Shown here: in pieces, positions 52,519 to 62,869 of the stretch
Layout: every line of letters starts with the position of its first letter
How positions within the stretch are numbered: the first letter of the stretch is position 1
Program-made: the position numbers and the translations under genes
Notes under the pieces: model-generated
Database searches by the model: none
What the model saw: the letters and a program-made list of their open reading frames with translations, nothing else
What the model was told of the DNA's origin: nothing
DNA from: a bacterium
GTDB taxonomy: Bacteria > Myxococcota_A > Bradymonadia > Bradymonadales > Bradymonadaceae
Length of the DNA: 64,000 bases
Reading direction: 5' to 3'
NCBI GenBank assembly: GCA_030427705.1
Contig: JAUIBR010000033.1
Location: forward strand, 1-64,000

Positions 52519-54474
52519 ATGCTAGATATTTTCATCGAGCCTGTGTTGGCAGACGACGTCAAAGAACGGAAAGGGAACACGATTCCCGGAGTCACTGGTC
52601 CTGTTGAGGATGCGGGTGAATCTAGCGTTACGTCTGTACCTAAATCCTACGAGCCGCAGGCGTTGTCGGACGTCGAGGTGCTCGACGCTGGGACGTATGT
52701 TGGACAACACGTTGGCGGGAAGTACCGCTTGGCCAAGAAGATTGGTCAGGGTGGAATGGGCGAAGTTTACCTTGGGATTAACGACGACCTTGGCCAAAAA
52801 GTCGCCGTAAAGTTCCTGAGCCGAAAGTTCGCTGACGACGAGGGCATTGTTCAGCGCTTCTTGAATGAAGCCCGATCGTACTGCCGTGTGAACCATCCGA
52901 ACGCCGTGACGCTTTTGGAATATGGGCAGCACGACGATGGTACGCTCTACATCATCACGGAATTCGTGGACGGAAAGAACCTCGCGCAGCACATGAAAGC
53001 GCATGGATTTCTTCCGTTCCCTCAGATCATCGCGTTGGCGTCGCAACTTTGCGAAGTGCTTGCCTCCGCGCACGATCAAGGTGTCATCCACCGAGATTTG
53101 AAGCCAGACAACCTGATGCTTACGCCGTCCTCTCGAGGGCGGTATTCGTTAAAGGTCTTGGACTTTGGCATCGCAAAGATTGTCGACGAGGAGCACGAAG
53201 GTCCAAACACCGAGACAGGTTCGGTCTTTGGCACGCCGGAGTTCATGTCGCCTGAACAAGCACGAGGCGAGGCGGCGGATCCGCGGTCCGACATCTATGC
53301 GGTGGGCATCATCCTGTTCTTCATGCTCACAGGGAAGCTGCCGTTCAAGGGCAAGAACAAGCTCGTCGTATTGAATAAGCAGCTCAACCAGCACCCGCCT
53401 CGACCGACCGAATTGCGGCCAGACGCTGACATTCCAAAGCGCTTGGAAGCTGTCGTGATGAAGTGTCTCAACAAGACCCCCGAGGGGCGCTACCCCTCGG
53501 CTGACGACCTGTTGGATGCACTAGAGGAACTCACCGTTCCTGTGGGTGAGCACACGGACAAGGTTGGTGTGGCGCAACTTTCGGAGAGTTCGGAAGTTTC
53601 GACCACAAACACACCTGAGGCGATTCGACACAATACCGTTCGCTTGGGTGTTGCAGACAGCAGCGTCGAAGTCGATTCGTTCGCCGACACTCTGGCTTCA
53701 ACCGAGGTGCCACGCGAGATTGCATCGGAATTGGAATCCGTCGAGCTTTGGCGCGAACAGCCGACTCGGGAAACCGATGTTCGTAAGACGGACAAGAAGA
53801 ACCATCTCTCGGTGGCGGTCGCGATTTCGGTGATCGTCGTGGTGGGTGTGGTTCTGGCTGCGACGTTGATGAAAGACGGAGCGGTCGATTCCGAACCGGA
53901 CTTGGAGAACATCCTGGTGACCGGACAAGTAGTGGGGCTGCTGACTGCCGCCGAAGATATGGTCGAGGAAGGTGCCATCGATGCTGCGATGCGGTCGGTG
54001 GGCCAAACGGACATGTGGTTGGACGATTCAGCGCTGCCTGAGCAATTGCTCGATCGCCGAAACACGTTGAAGCATCGGCTTGAGACTCTGCAGAAAATCG
54101 ACGAGCGATTCCAAACCGCCTTCGATGCTCGTGAGTGTGATGAGGCCGAGAAGATTGCTTCCGAAGCGAAAGGGCTGAGTGATGGCTACGAGCAGCGGCT
54201 GGAACGGCGCGTGAGACGCTGCAAAGGGATTCTCGAACGTGAATCCAACGGAGCTGCGGAAGTGCCAGAGAAACCGACGGCGCCGGCTGAGGTGAAGAAC
54301 GAACCGGTTGCGCCCAAAGAGGTGCCCAAGGTCGAAGAACCGACGCAACCCACGGAACAAATCGACCCAATCGTGGATACGAAGACCACTGAACCTGCCG
54401 TCGATTCTGTCGAAGTCGACGAGACCGACACGCAGCCTGATGCGGGTCTAGCGCTTCCTCCGAAGCAGCTCTGA
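52519..54474 (+). CDS. Membrane Ser/Thr protein kinase (PknB-type catalytic domain)
   Basis: 651 residues from the ATG at 52519. Kinase domain about 69-340: GQGGMGEVYLG, VAVKFL (K98), IHRDLKPDN (191-199), LDFGIAK (215-217), MSPEQ. One transmembrane helix at about 430-450, then a Glu/Pro-rich extracytoplasmic C-terminus with a Cys pair (ARECDEAEK, RRCKGIL). A short N-terminal KGNTIPGVTG motif recurs in the TPR-kinase. Upstream ATGs at 52375 and 52477 extend into apparently non-coding sequence and have no ribosome site; the chosen start also lacks a strong one. Divergent from the YhaM-like gene. Confidence 0.9.
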   Translation: MLDIFIEPVLADDVKERKGNTIPGVTGPVEDAGESSVTSVPKSYEPQALSDVEVLDAGTYVGQHVGGKYRLAKKIGQGGMGEVYLGINDDLGQKVAVKFLSRKFADDEGIVQRFLNEARSYCRVNHPNAVTLLEYGQHDDGTLYIITEFVDGKNLAQHMKAHGFLPFPQIIALASQLCEVLASAHDQGVIHRDLKPDNLMLTPSSRGRYSLKVLDFGIAKIVDEEHEGPNTETGSVFGTPEFMSPEQARGEAADPRSDIYAVGIILFFMLTGKLPFKGKNKLVVLNKQLNQHPPRPTELRPDADIPKRLEAVVMKCLNKTPEGRYPSADDLLDALEELTVPVGEHTDKVGVAQLSESSEVSTTNTPEAIRHNTVRLGVADSSVEVDSFADTLASTEVPREIASELESVELWREQPTRETDVRKTDKKNHLSVAVAISVIVVVGVVLAATLMKDGAVDSEPDLENILVTGQVVGLLTAAEDMVEEGAIDAAMRSVGQTDMWLDDSALPEQLLDRRNTLKHRLETLQKIDERFQTAFDARECDEAEKIASEAKGLSDGYEQRLERRVRRCKGILERESNGAAEVPEKPTAPAEVKNEPVAPKEVPKVEEPTQPTEQIDPIVDTKTTEPAVDSVEVDETDTQPDAGLALPPKQL

Positions 54475-54624
54475 TCGAATTGCGATCCAGATACGGTTAC
54501 TTGAATACACGCAAATGCCCGAAATTTAAGGGCCTCAACATGTAATCCAGGTTTGGGGTTTTCGGGACCGGGCACAGCCCCTATACTGTGTTGGCTGGGC
54601 TTGGTTATCGAAAGGAGTTCTTAG

Positions 54625-55134
54625 GTGGTACGTTCGTCCGCTCTCAACCCGTTCGCCCGAATTATGTCTGCACTGTTGGTTGGAATGGCACTGTCGGTGC
54701 TGTGTATGCCGCACGCGTTTGCCAACAAGGCACACAAGAAATTCAAAGGAAAGATCATCGTTAGCGAAAAGCGCTTTCCCAGTCGATTCAAGACTGATGA
54801 AGCGATGATCAAGCATATGAAGAAGGCCAATACCCACGTCGTGAAGGCAGAAGCCGGAAAAGACTGGGAGTTTGAGTACATGGCATTTCTTCGAAAGCCA
54901 GTCGGAACCATCCAGGCGAGCGTGATGCTATTGGACATCACGAATCCTGGTACCGAGACGATGGTCGATAACTTCACCTTCTATCCAGAAGACAAGAGCC
55001 TGAAGATCATCAATGGTCATCAGCGTTTGTCGCGGGAGCGGTTCCAAGCGGACCGCAAGTACTTGATGGTATTCGCACGGGGTTACGGCCAGAAACCGCT
55101 CGCGAAGACCCAGATTGTTCTTCGCGACAAGTAG
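54625..55134 (+). CDS. Small secreted protein of unknown function
   Basis: 169 residues. Start GTG at 54625, 7 bases after AAGGAG. Signal peptide to about 34 (LSVLCMPHAFAN). The mature part is basic, with no Cys, and looks beta-rich (FEYMAFLRKPVGTIQASVMLLDITNPGTETMVDNFTFYP). No family is recognised. It lies between two kinase genes on the same strand. Confidence 0.75.
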   Translation: MVRSSALNPFARIMSALLVGMALSVLCMPHAFANKAHKKFKGKIIVSEKRFPSRFKTDEAMIKHMKKANTHVVKAEAGKDWEFEYMAFLRKPVGTIQASVMLLDITNPGTETMVDNFTFYPEDKSLKIINGHQRLSRERFQADRKYLMVFARGYGQKPLAKTQIVLRDK

Positions 55135-55234
55135 TTAATCCCTCCAATCCTCCTTGGGGAAACGCGTTTGGGAGTGCTTGCGGAAGCACTTTCCATCTGC
55201 TAATAATCCCGGGCTCTGTTTTTAAATGATTTTT

Positions 55235-55279
55235 CCGCTCGCCATCCTTTGTTCGAATGGCTGTTTTTTAGACGAGCGG
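55235..55279 (+). promoter_or_regulatory. Nested stem-loop in leader of the kinase-FGE gene
   Basis: CCGCTCG (55235-55241) pairs with CGAGCGG (55273-55279). Inside it GCCAT pairs with ATGGC (55257-55261), followed by TGTTTTTT. The inner hairpin resembles a weak attenuator, and the outer stem could exclude it. Structure only; not tested. Confidence 0.4.
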
Positions 55280-55307
55280 GCAATGTAGGCCGATGTAGGA
55301 GTTGTTC

Positions 55308-57512
55308 GTGCTTTGCCATCAATGCGGTAGCCCTGTCGAGAAATCGGACAAGCAATGTCCGAACTGCGGAGCCGACCTGAAGAAGTCGGTTAAACGATTC
55401 GACGTCGCGCAGTCGAAGGGCCTCCGAATCTCCCAACAAATCAAAGCGATCAAGCTCGACGAGCAGCTTTTCCCGCCTGGCGAGAAGCTTTCGGATCGTT
55501 TTGTGTTGGCCGAGATGCTCGGCAAAGGACCGTTCGGCGAGGTGTACCGCGCGACTGACGAGCTCATCGACGACGATGTCGCAGTGAAGATCTTCCGAAA
55601 GGAATTGATCAAGAAGCCCCAGAATCACGAGCAATTTCTTAACGCGACGCGCACGGCGCGAAGCCAAACTCAGGCAAATCTCGTGCGCCTGCACGACTCA
55701 GGTGTTCACAAAGACCACCCCTGGGTGTCGATGCAGTATCTTGAGGGACTTAGCCTGCGCAAAGTTCTGGAGTTGCGAAAGAGCAAGGGTCAACACTTCG
55801 AGTTGGACGAACTCCAACCGATGATCACTCAGGTGACCGAAGCCCTGCAGCGCATCAAATCTGGCCCGCATGGCGACCTGAAGCCTGAGAATATCATTTT
55901 CATGCCGGACCTGATGAAGGTCTCCGACTCTTACGTCTTCGCTGCGTTTGACAAGGCTGACTTCGTCGACGCGCTAGAGGACAGCGCCTATATCGCGCCC
56001 GAGTTGTTGAGCGACGATGCGGAGGCGACCGCGCGAGCGGACGTCTACTCGATGGGCGTCATCATCGGCGAGATGGTATTCGGGTCCGACTACACGCCAG
56101 GCAGCACGGTGCCTGCGGAACTGGCTGCTATCGATACATTGTGCAAACGCGCGACCGCGTTTGACCCACAGGAGCGATACAAAAGCGTCAAAGCGTTGGG
56201 CAAGGAGCTTGAGACCCTCATTTCGACGGGTTCCCTCTTGGCCAGCCCGCCTCCGGCGCCTCCGGCAACAGGGAAGATTCCTGCGCCACCCAAAAGCAGC
56301 AAGATTCCTGCGCCTCCAAAACCGCCGAAGGGTGCACCTGCGCCACCAGAGCCGCCTCCCGCGCCAATTGGAGATGATGAATACCAAGAGGCGACCGAAT
56401 CACAGATCATTGAGGTCAGTGAAGAGGACCTCGCCACGCTGGATTACTCGCGCGATCCTGAGATTCAAGACCTTCTTCCCACGAACGAAGTTGATCGTGA
56501 GAAGCACCCCGTTCCTGAGACGCGACGCTCGGTCACAAAGACTGCAGTCACTGCGCCTCCAAAGGGGCGTCCGGGCGACGACAAGGAAGGGCCGGGTAGT
56601 CTGCCTTATGTTGTGGGCGTCATCGCGTTCGCACTGATCGTGCTGCTGTTTTACGGGATGAACAACAACAAGAAGGACAAAGGCAAAGTTGTTGAACTGG
56701 GTACCAATACCAAAGTTCAGAAAGATGCAGGTACGGCACCCGCAACCAATAACGCGGCGGTCGCTGAAAAGCCGGACGCCGGAGCTGCGGATGCAGGCAT
56801 CGACCCTCAAAAGTTCCTCGCGTCAGCGACGATGGCCTCAAGTCAGGTCGATTCAGCAAAGACGCAAGCGATCGCGAGTTTGCCTGCGGCACAACCCGAT
56901 ATGGGGTCGAAACCAGAAGAAACGCCTGAGACCGACAAACCTGAGGTCAACGAACCTGAGAAACCCACGAAGCCGGAAAACGTGGTTGCGGTGAACAAGC
57001 CCGAGACCAAACCGGAAGAGAAACCCGCGGCGGCTGGCACCAAATGCCCCAGTGGTATGGCCCTCATCAAGAGCAAGTCGGACGGCAACTACTGCATCGA
57101 TAAGTACGAGTACCCTGGTCGCAGCATTCGTCCTAAGAACGTCAATTGGTTCCAAGCGACGAAAACGTGCAAATCGAAGGGCAAGCGTCTTTGTAAGCTC
57201 AAAGAGTGGAAGAAAGCCTGTGGCTCCCGGTATCCGTACGGCCGCCGGTTTGATCCCAATAAGTGCAACACCCAAGATGAAGACGGATTCGAGCGCGCGA
57301 AGGGTAAAGCCGGGGCGTTCAAACGCTGCAGAAGCAGTAGTGGTGCCTACGACATGTCCGGCAACGTTTTCGAGTGGGTCGAAGAACAACGCGTCGCTGG
57401 TGGATCGTTCGAAAGTGACGAAGAGATGGCATCTTGCCGTTACTCATCTCCGAAGTCTCCCCGTTCGGCGGGAGCTGATGTGGGTTTCCGCTGTTGCGCG
57501 AATCCTGAGTAA
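55308..57512 (+). CDS. Zinc ribbon, atypical kinase, TM and FGE-like domain fusion
   Basis: 734 residues, start GTG at 55308, 6 bases after AGGAG. Domains: zinc ribbon (CHQCG ... CPNCG), kinase-like domain at about 60-305, Pro-rich linker 313-355, one TM helix near 434-449, a long linker, and a formylglycine-generating-enzyme-like (FGE-sulfatase) domain from about 579 to the end (CPSGMALIKS ... KRLCKLKEWKKAC ... GAYDMSGNVFEW ... VGFRCC). Kinase motifs are altered: HGD for HRD and DSY for DFG, though Lys, Asp and Asn are kept. Activity is uncertain. The FGE part would face the periplasm. Confidence 0.88.
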   Translation: MLCHQCGSPVEKSDKQCPNCGADLKKSVKRFDVAQSKGLRISQQIKAIKLDEQLFPPGEKLSDRFVLAEMLGKGPFGEVYRATDELIDDDVAVKIFRKELIKKPQNHEQFLNATRTARSQTQANLVRLHDSGVHKDHPWVSMQYLEGLSLRKVLELRKSKGQHFELDELQPMITQVTEALQRIKSGPHGDLKPENIIFMPDLMKVSDSYVFAAFDKADFVDALEDSAYIAPELLSDDAEATARADVYSMGVIIGEMVFGSDYTPGSTVPAELAAIDTLCKRATAFDPQERYKSVKALGKELETLISTGSLLASPPPAPPATGKIPAPPKSSKIPAPPKPPKGAPAPPEPPPAPIGDDEYQEATESQIIEVSEEDLATLDYSRDPEIQDLLPTNEVDREKHPVPETRRSVTKTAVTAPPKGRPGDDKEGPGSLPYVVGVIAFALIVLLFYGMNNNKKDKGKVVELGTNTKVQKDAGTAPATNNAAVAEKPDAGAADAGIDPQKFLASATMASSQVDSAKTQAIASLPAAQPDMGSKPEETPETDKPEVNEPEKPTKPENVVAVNKPETKPEEKPAAAGTKCPSGMALIKSKSDGNYCIDKYEYPGRSIRPKNVNWFQATKTCKSKGKRLCKLKEWKKACGSRYPYGRRFDPNKCNTQDEDGFERAKGKAGAFKRCRSSSGAYDMSGNVFEWVEEQRVAGGSFESDEEMASCRYSSPKSPRSAGADVGFRCCANPE

Positions 57513-57608
57513 AATCTGCTGAAATCACAGGGGTTGCAATCGGAGTCGGATCTGACTACTACTCGCCCTCGGTGGCCCGGTTCCAAAATTCCAACCCATG
57601 GGCTCTTC

Positions 57609-58913
57609 ATGATTTCACGATATTCTCGTCCCGAAATGACGGCGCTCTGGACCACTGAGCGCCAGCTTCAGAACTGGTTTGAAATTGAATTGGCTGCGGT
57701 AGAAGGCTGGGCAGAGCAGGGCGTCGTCCCTCGCGAAGCCGCCGAGTACATCCGCGAAAACGCCGTTCTCGACGTCGACCGCGTCCAGGAAATCGAACGG
57801 GTGACTCGTCACGATGTCGCCGCGTTTGTGCAGAGCTTGGAAGAGTCGGTTGGTGGGGAGTATGGCCGCTGGATTCACTTCGGCATGACGAGCTCGGATG
57901 TCTTGGACACGTGCTTGGCCATGCAACTGCGCGATTCGTGTGACCTCATTCTTGAGTCCGTCGACACGATCATGGCGTCGATTAAGAAACGCGCATTCGA
58001 GCATCGCAACACGCCGATGATTGGCCGTAGTCACGGTATTCACGCGGAACCCACGACCTTCGGGCATGTGCTCGCGATTTGGTACGACGAGATGCGTCGC
58101 AACCGAGAGCGACTAGAGCGTGCCCGAGACGTGATTCGGGTCGGCAAGATCTCGGGTGCGGTTGGGACGTTCTCCAATATCCCACCGGCGGTTGAAGAAT
58201 TTGTCTGCGAAAAACTTGGGTTGAAACCTGCGCCCGCCTCATCACAGGTCGTGCAGCGTGACCGACATGCGGAGTACTTCACGACGCTTGCGGTGGTCGC
58301 CAGCAGCCTCGAGAAGTTTGCGGTTCAGGTTCGGCACATGCAGCGAACGGAAGTGGGTGAAGCGGAAGAGCGCTTCCATAGCGGTCAGAAGGGCAGTAGT
58401 GCGATGCCGCACAAGCGAAACCCAATCTTGACGGAAAACGTGACTGGGTTGGCTCGCATGGTGCGGATGGCCGCGATTCCGGCCATGGAGAACGTCGCGC
58501 TCTGGCATGAACGCGACATCAGCCACTCATCGGTTGAGCGGGTCATCGGTCCGGACGCCAACGTCTTGCTGCATTTTGCGCTGCATCGGATGAACAACGT
58601 TATCGAGAATCTCGTGGTGTATCCCGAGAACATGAAGCGAAATCTGGATCAGACGCGCGGTTTGCCGTTTAGCCAGGGAATTCTGCTTCGCCTGATTCGC
58701 AAAGGCCTCTCGCGCCAGGATGCATATGTACGTGTGCAATCCGTTGCGATGAACGCGTGGGAAAACGGCTTAGATTTCGAGTCGAACGCCAAGGAGGCGA
58801 CGGAATTCACGGAATACTTGTCGGCGGACGAGCTAGACGAGTGTTTCGACCTGGATCATGCCCTTAGAAATGTGCCCGACATCTTTGACCGAGTCTTCGG
58901 AGAACAATCATGA
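57609..58913 (+). CDS. purB: Adenylosuccinate lyase
   Basis: 434 residues; splits SAICAR to AICAR and adenylosuccinate to AMP, releasing fumarate. Signature GQKGSSAMPHKRNP near 255, HFGMTSSDVLDT near 88 and RSHGIHAEPTTFG near 138. The start MISRYSRPEM is at 57609; the upstream in-frame ATG falls in the leader. First gene of the purine operon, overlapping purC by 4 bases. Confidence 0.96.
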   Translation: MISRYSRPEMTALWTTERQLQNWFEIELAAVEGWAEQGVVPREAAEYIRENAVLDVDRVQEIERVTRHDVAAFVQSLEESVGGEYGRWIHFGMTSSDVLDTCLAMQLRDSCDLILESVDTIMASIKKRAFEHRNTPMIGRSHGIHAEPTTFGHVLAIWYDEMRRNRERLERARDVIRVGKISGAVGTFSNIPPAVEEFVCEKLGLKPAPASSQVVQRDRHAEYFTTLAVVASSLEKFAVQVRHMQRTEVGEAEERFHSGQKGSSAMPHKRNPILTENVTGLARMVRMAAIPAMENVALWHERDISHSSVERVIGPDANVLLHFALHRMNNVIENLVVYPENMKRNLDQTRGLPFSQGILLRLIRKGLSRQDAYVRVQSVAMNAWENGLDFESNAKEATEFTEYLSADELDECFDLDHALRNVPDIFDRVFGEQS

Positions 58914-59638
58914 GCAATTCGCCTGAGTACGAAGGAAAAGCGAAACAGCTGATTCCCACGGATGATCGCAACGTTGTCATCCAACGCTTCAAGAATTCCG
59001 CGACCGCCTTCAACGGCGTGAAAAAGGGAGAATTCGAAGGGAAGGGAGCGCTGAACAATGCAATCAGTTCGCTTTTGTTCTCGAAGCTCGAAGCAGCTGG
59101 GGTGCCGACACACTTCATCTCTTGGGATAACGCCACGGATATGCGCGTTCATCGTTTGCAGATCATCCCCCTTGAAGTGGTCGTACGAAACCACGTCGCG
59201 GGCAGTCTTCAGAAACGAACGGGGCTAGGCGAAGGTACGCCGCTGCAGCCATCGATCGTGGAGACCTACTATAAGAAGGATGAGCTGGGAGACCCAATCT
59301 TAGCTGACACGCACGTGTTTGCGCTTGGCATCCTGAACGCAGATGAGCTTGAGACCGTCAAGAAGGCTGCTCTGGCTGTCAATGATGTGATTCGGCCAGT
59401 GTTCGCAGACGCGGGCCTTAAGCTCATCGACTTCAAACTCGAGTTCGGCTGGGATTCAGCGGGTCGCTTGATTCTCGGCGACGAAATCAGCCCCGACACC
59501 TGCCGAATTTGGGACGCAGAAACAAATACGAAGTTGGACAAGGATGTGTTCCGTCATGACCTGGCTGGACTCATCGAGTCCTACAGCGTTGTGGCCGAAA
59601 AGCTCGGTGTAGACCTCAACAACCCGGTGGAAGCATGA
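58910..59638 (+). CDS. purC: SAICAR synthase (phosphoribosylaminoimidazole-succinocarboxamide synthase)
   Basis: 242 residues; joins aspartate to CAIR using ATP. Motifs: YEGKAKQLIPTDD, NRNVVIQRFKNSATAFNG-type substrate loop, EVVVRNHVAGSLQKRTGL and LIDFKLEFGWD. It overlaps purB and purS by ATGA. Confidence 0.96.
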   Translation: MSNSPEYEGKAKQLIPTDDRNVVIQRFKNSATAFNGVKKGEFEGKGALNNAISSLLFSKLEAAGVPTHFISWDNATDMRVHRLQIIPLEVVVRNHVAGSLQKRTGLGEGTPLQPSIVETYYKKDELGDPILADTHVFALGILNADELETVKKAALAVNDVIRPVFADAGLKLIDFKLEFGWDSAGRLILGDEISPDTCRIWDAETNTKLDKDVFRHDLAGLIESYSVVAEKLGVDLNNPVEA

Positions 59639-59880
59639 AGAAAGCACGCGTAATTGTTGGCAATAAGAAGGGCGTCTTCGATCCAGAAGGCAAAGTGGTG
59701 CACAGCGGTTTGGCGCGCCTTGGCTATGACCAAGTGGCTGAAGTCAAAGTTGGCAAAGTCATCGACCTTCAGTTTGAAAGCGGCACCGAGGATGAGATTC
59801 GTGAGCGCATCGATAAGATGTGCGCGCAGTTCCTGGTGAATCCGGTTATCGAAGACTACACCGTCGAATTCTTGGACTAG
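59635..59880 (+). CDS. purS: FGAM synthase small subunit PurS
   Basis: 81 residues; the small subunit that bridges PurQ and PurL in the three-part formylglycinamidine ribonucleotide synthase. KKGVFDPEGKVVHSGLARLGYD and CAQFLVNPVIEDYTVEF are typical. Its presence matches the short PurL encoded nearby. Confidence 0.95.
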   Translation: MKKARVIVGNKKGVFDPEGKVVHSGLARLGYDQVAEVKVGKVIDLQFESGTEDEIRERIDKMCAQFLVNPVIEDYTVEFLD

Positions 59881-59889
59881 GAGAGTGCG

Positions 59890-60582
59890 ATGAAGTTCGC
59901 AGTCGTCGTTTTCCCTGGCTCCAACTGTGATCGCGACTGCCATCACGTTGTGAGCCACGTTCTCGGCCAAGAAGCCGACTATGTTTGGCACCAAGACACC
60001 GACCTTAATGGCTTTGATGCGGTCGTTCTTCCGGGGGGCTTCTCTTATGGCGATTACTTGCGCGCCGGAGCGGTTGCCAAGATCAGCCCAGTCATGGAGG
60101 CGGTCGCGAAGTTTGCGAACGCAGGTGGCCCAGTCATCGGCATTTGCAACGGTTTTCAGATTCTTCTGGAGACCGGTCTTCTGCCGGGCGCAATGCAGCG
60201 AAACAACTCATTGCGATTCATGTGCAAGACCGTCGACTTGGTTTGCCGTACTGAGCGCACACCGTTCACGGGCGAGTTATCCGCAGGCAGTCGCCTCCGA
60301 CTCCCAATCGCAAATGCAGAGGGCAACTACACCATCGACGACGATGGATTTGCCGCGTTGAAGGACAACGACCAGATTGTCTTCCAATACTGTGACGCGC
60401 AGGGCGAGGTGAGCGACGCATCCAACCCCAACGGGTCACGCGCTAACATCGCTGGTATCTGCAATGTCCGCGGAAACGTCTTGGGCATGATGCCTCATCC
60501 TGAACGTGCCGCTGAGTCTGTCCTCGGCAACGACGATGGACTGGCGCTGTTTACATCCGCTCTTGAACACCTGAATCGGTAG
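59890..60582 (+). CDS. purQ: FGAM synthase glutaminase subunit PurQ
   Basis: 230 residues; class I glutamine amidotransferase that supplies ammonia to PurL. Start [15 protein letters not shown], oxyanion region [15 protein letters not shown], nucleophile Cys in VIGICNGFQ and His in [15 protein letters not shown] precedes the ATG. It lies 9 bases after purS. Confidence 0.96.
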   Translation: MKFAVVVFPGSNCDRDCHHVVSHVLGQEADYVWHQDTDLNGFDAVVLPGGFSYGDYLRAGAVAKISPVMEAVAKFANAGGPVIGICNGFQILLETGLLPGAMQRNNSLRFMCKTVDLVCRTERTPFTGELSAGSRLRLPIANAEGNYTIDDDGFAALKDNDQIVFQYCDAQGEVSDASNPNGSRANIAGICNVRGNVLGMMPHPERAAESVLGNDDGLALFTSALEHLNR

Positions 60583-60590
60583 GACCAACA

Positions 60591-62795
60591 ATGAACATGC
60601 GAGAACAAGCGCACGAGCACGGCCTGACTGACGAAGAATACGACCACGTATTGGAGGTCTTGGGTCGCGAGCCCTCGTTCACCGAGATGGGGGTCATCAG
60701 CGTGATGTGGAGCGAGCACTGCTCGTACAAATCCAGCCGGATCCACCTGAAGAAGCTGCCTACCGAAGGGCCTCAGGTCGTTCAGGGACCGGGCGAGAAT
60801 GCAGGTGCTGTCGATATCGGCGACGGTTTGGCTGCAGTCTTCAAAATGGAGAGCCACAACCACCCAAGCTACATCGAGCCATACCAGGGCGCAGCGACGG
60901 GCGTAGGCGGCATCCTTCGCGATGTGTTCACGATGGGTGCACGGCCGATCGGTAACCTGAACTCATTGCGATTTGGTCAGCTGGACCACGAAAAAACACC
61001 GCACCTTTTCCACGGTGTCGTGGGCGGGATTGCTGGATACGGCAACTGCGTGGGCGTGCCGACTGTTGGCGGCGAGATCTATTTCGACCCTTCGTATAAC
61101 GGCAATATCCTCGTGAACGTTTTCACTGTGGGTGTGGCTCAAAAAGACAAGATCTTCCGAGGTGTTGCGCAAGGCGTTGGTAACCCGGTTTTCTATGTCG
61201 GTGCTGGCACGGGACGCGACGGAATTCACGGCGCCACAATGGCTTCCGAGAACTTCGACGAAGGTAGCGAAGAGCGGCGACCTACGGTCCAGGTTGGCGA
61301 CCCGTTCCGCGAGAAACTGCTTATCGAAGCGTGTCTTGAGTTGATGAAGTCCGGCGCAATCGTTGGAATTCAAGATATGGGAGCTGCCGGCCTTACGAGT
61401 TCTTCCGTTGAGATGGCTGACCGTGGCGGCGCTGGCATTCGCATCAATATCGACGATGTGCCGATGCGTGAAGAGGGCATGACAGCCTACGAAGTGCTCT
61501 TGAGCGAAAGCCAGGAACGCATGTTGATCGTCATGGCTGAGGGCCGCGAGCACGAAGTCGGGAAGGTGTTCGAGAAATGGGAGCTTGAGTGGGGACAGAT
61601 TGGCGTTGTCACCGACACCGGCAATTTCGAGATCCATCAGGGAGGCGAACTTAAATGCGAACTTCCCGTATCGCTGCTGACCAGCGAAGCACCCGTGTAC
61701 GATCGGCCGACTCAGCGCCCGGATTATCTGGACGCGCTCAAACCCGCGGTGTTGCCAGAGTCCAACGACTTAGGCGCAGATATTTTGGAGCTGCTCGCCA
61801 GCCCAAATATCTGCTCGCGCGCCGATGTTTTTGAACAGTTCGATCATATGGTTGGGGTGGGTACGGTCGTTAATCCTGGCGAGGGCGACGCAGCTGTGCT
61901 TCGCATTCCAGGCACCGAGCGCGCCATTGCCACCTCCGTCGATTGCAACAGCCGTTATTGCTACTTGAACCCACGTTTGGGGGCGAAGCTGGCTGTGGCG
62001 GAAACCACTCGAAATGTAGCGTGCACCGGGGCTGTACCGCTTGGGATTACTGATTGTCTGAACTTCGGCGACCCTGAAAACCCCCAAATCATGTGGCAGT
62101 TTGTCGAGGCGATCGAAGGGATGGGTGAGGCTTGTGCCGCACTCGATGCGCCGGTTGTCGGCGGAAACGTGAGTCTCTATAACTCGTCGTTCGACAAGGC
62201 GATCTACCCCACGCCAACCGTGGCCGCGGTCGGTGCGTTTCGTCACACTATTAGCCGCGATTCCACTGATATTGGTTTCTGCGATGCGGCGTTCAAGGAC
62301 ACTGGCGATGCCGTGATCGTGTTGGGGACCACCGATGCGACTGAGCTTGGCGGCAGCGAGTATCTCTGGGTGAAATCAGGTGAGCTCGGTGACGCACCAC
62401 CGTCACTGGATCTGGCAGAAGAGAAGCGGCTCCAAGCCCTCATCGTCGAGCTGATCGCAGACGGGAAGGTGAAGTCTGCCCACGATTGTGCCGAAGGTGG
62501 TCTGGCGGTTTCTCTTGCTGAATCGGCAATCAAAGGCGCAACCGGACTTACGCTCGACGTGACGGCAGACAGCCCGCAGGCATGGTTGTTTAGCGAATCC
62601 GCCAGTCGGATTGTCGTATCTTGTGCACCGGACGCGGTGGAGTCAGTGCTTGCTTGCGCGAAGGCGGCAGACATCGAGTCCAACGTCGTAGGGACGGTTA
62701 CGGACTCAGGCCGGCTAACTTGGGCGGGGCAGTTCGACATCACGGTTGCAGAGGCACAACAGGCCCATCGCGGCGGGTTGAATTCGCTCAACTAG
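60591..62795 (+). CDS. purL: FGAM synthase large subunit PurL
   Basis: 734 residues; ATP-dependent conversion of FGAR to FGAM with ammonia from PurQ. Motifs: [46 protein letters not shown] and a second [13 protein letters not shown]. The size fits the short, PurS-dependent type. Last gene of purBCSQL as seen here. Confidence 0.96.
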   Translation: MNMREQAHEHGLTDEEYDHVLEVLGREPSFTEMGVISVMWSEHCSYKSSRIHLKKLPTEGPQVVQGPGENAGAVDIGDGLAAVFKMESHNHPSYIEPYQGAATGVGGILRDVFTMGARPIGNLNSLRFGQLDHEKTPHLFHGVVGGIAGYGNCVGVPTVGGEIYFDPSYNGNILVNVFTVGVAQKDKIFRGVAQGVGNPVFYVGAGTGRDGIHGATMASENFDEGSEERRPTVQVGDPFREKLLIEACLELMKSGAIVGIQDMGAAGLTSSSVEMADRGGAGIRINIDDVPMREEGMTAYEVLLSESQERMLIVMAEGREHEVGKVFEKWELEWGQIGVVTDTGNFEIHQGGELKCELPVSLLTSEAPVYDRPTQRPDYLDALKPAVLPESNDLGADILELLASPNICSRADVFEQFDHMVGVGTVVNPGEGDAAVLRIPGTERAIATSVDCNSRYCYLNPRLGAKLAVAETTRNVACTGAVPLGITDCLNFGDPENPQIMWQFVEAIEGMGEACAALDAPVVGGNVSLYNSSFDKAIYPTPTVAAVGAFRHTISRDSTDIGFCDAAFKDTGDAVIVLGTTDATELGGSEYLWVKSGELGDAPPSLDLAEEKRLQALIVELIADGKVKSAHDCAEGGLAVSLAESAIKGATGLTLDVTADSPQAWLFSESASRIVVSCAPDAVESVLACAKAADIESNVVGTVTDSGRLTWAGQFDITVAEAQQAHRGGLNSLN

Positions 62796-62815
62796 CGATA
62801 GACACTATATCATTC

Positions 62816-62862
62816 GTGCCTTATTGAGGTTCTCGAGTTTGATGAGAACGAACGTAGGGCAC
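62816..62862 (+). promoter_or_regulatory. Nested inverted repeat in the leader of the LysR-type gene
   Basis: GTTCTC (62829-62834) pairs with GAGAAC (62844-62849) around a 9-base loop; GTGCC (62816-62820) and GGCAC (62858-62862) flank it. It lies immediately before the regulator start and may be an operator for autoregulation or a leader hairpin. Confidence 0.4.
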
Positions 62863-62869
62863 AGGTGAT

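Noticed and set aside
57513-57608. Purine riboswitch before purB
   Set aside because: No purine-aptamer loops or three-way junction pattern could be seen in the 96-base leader.
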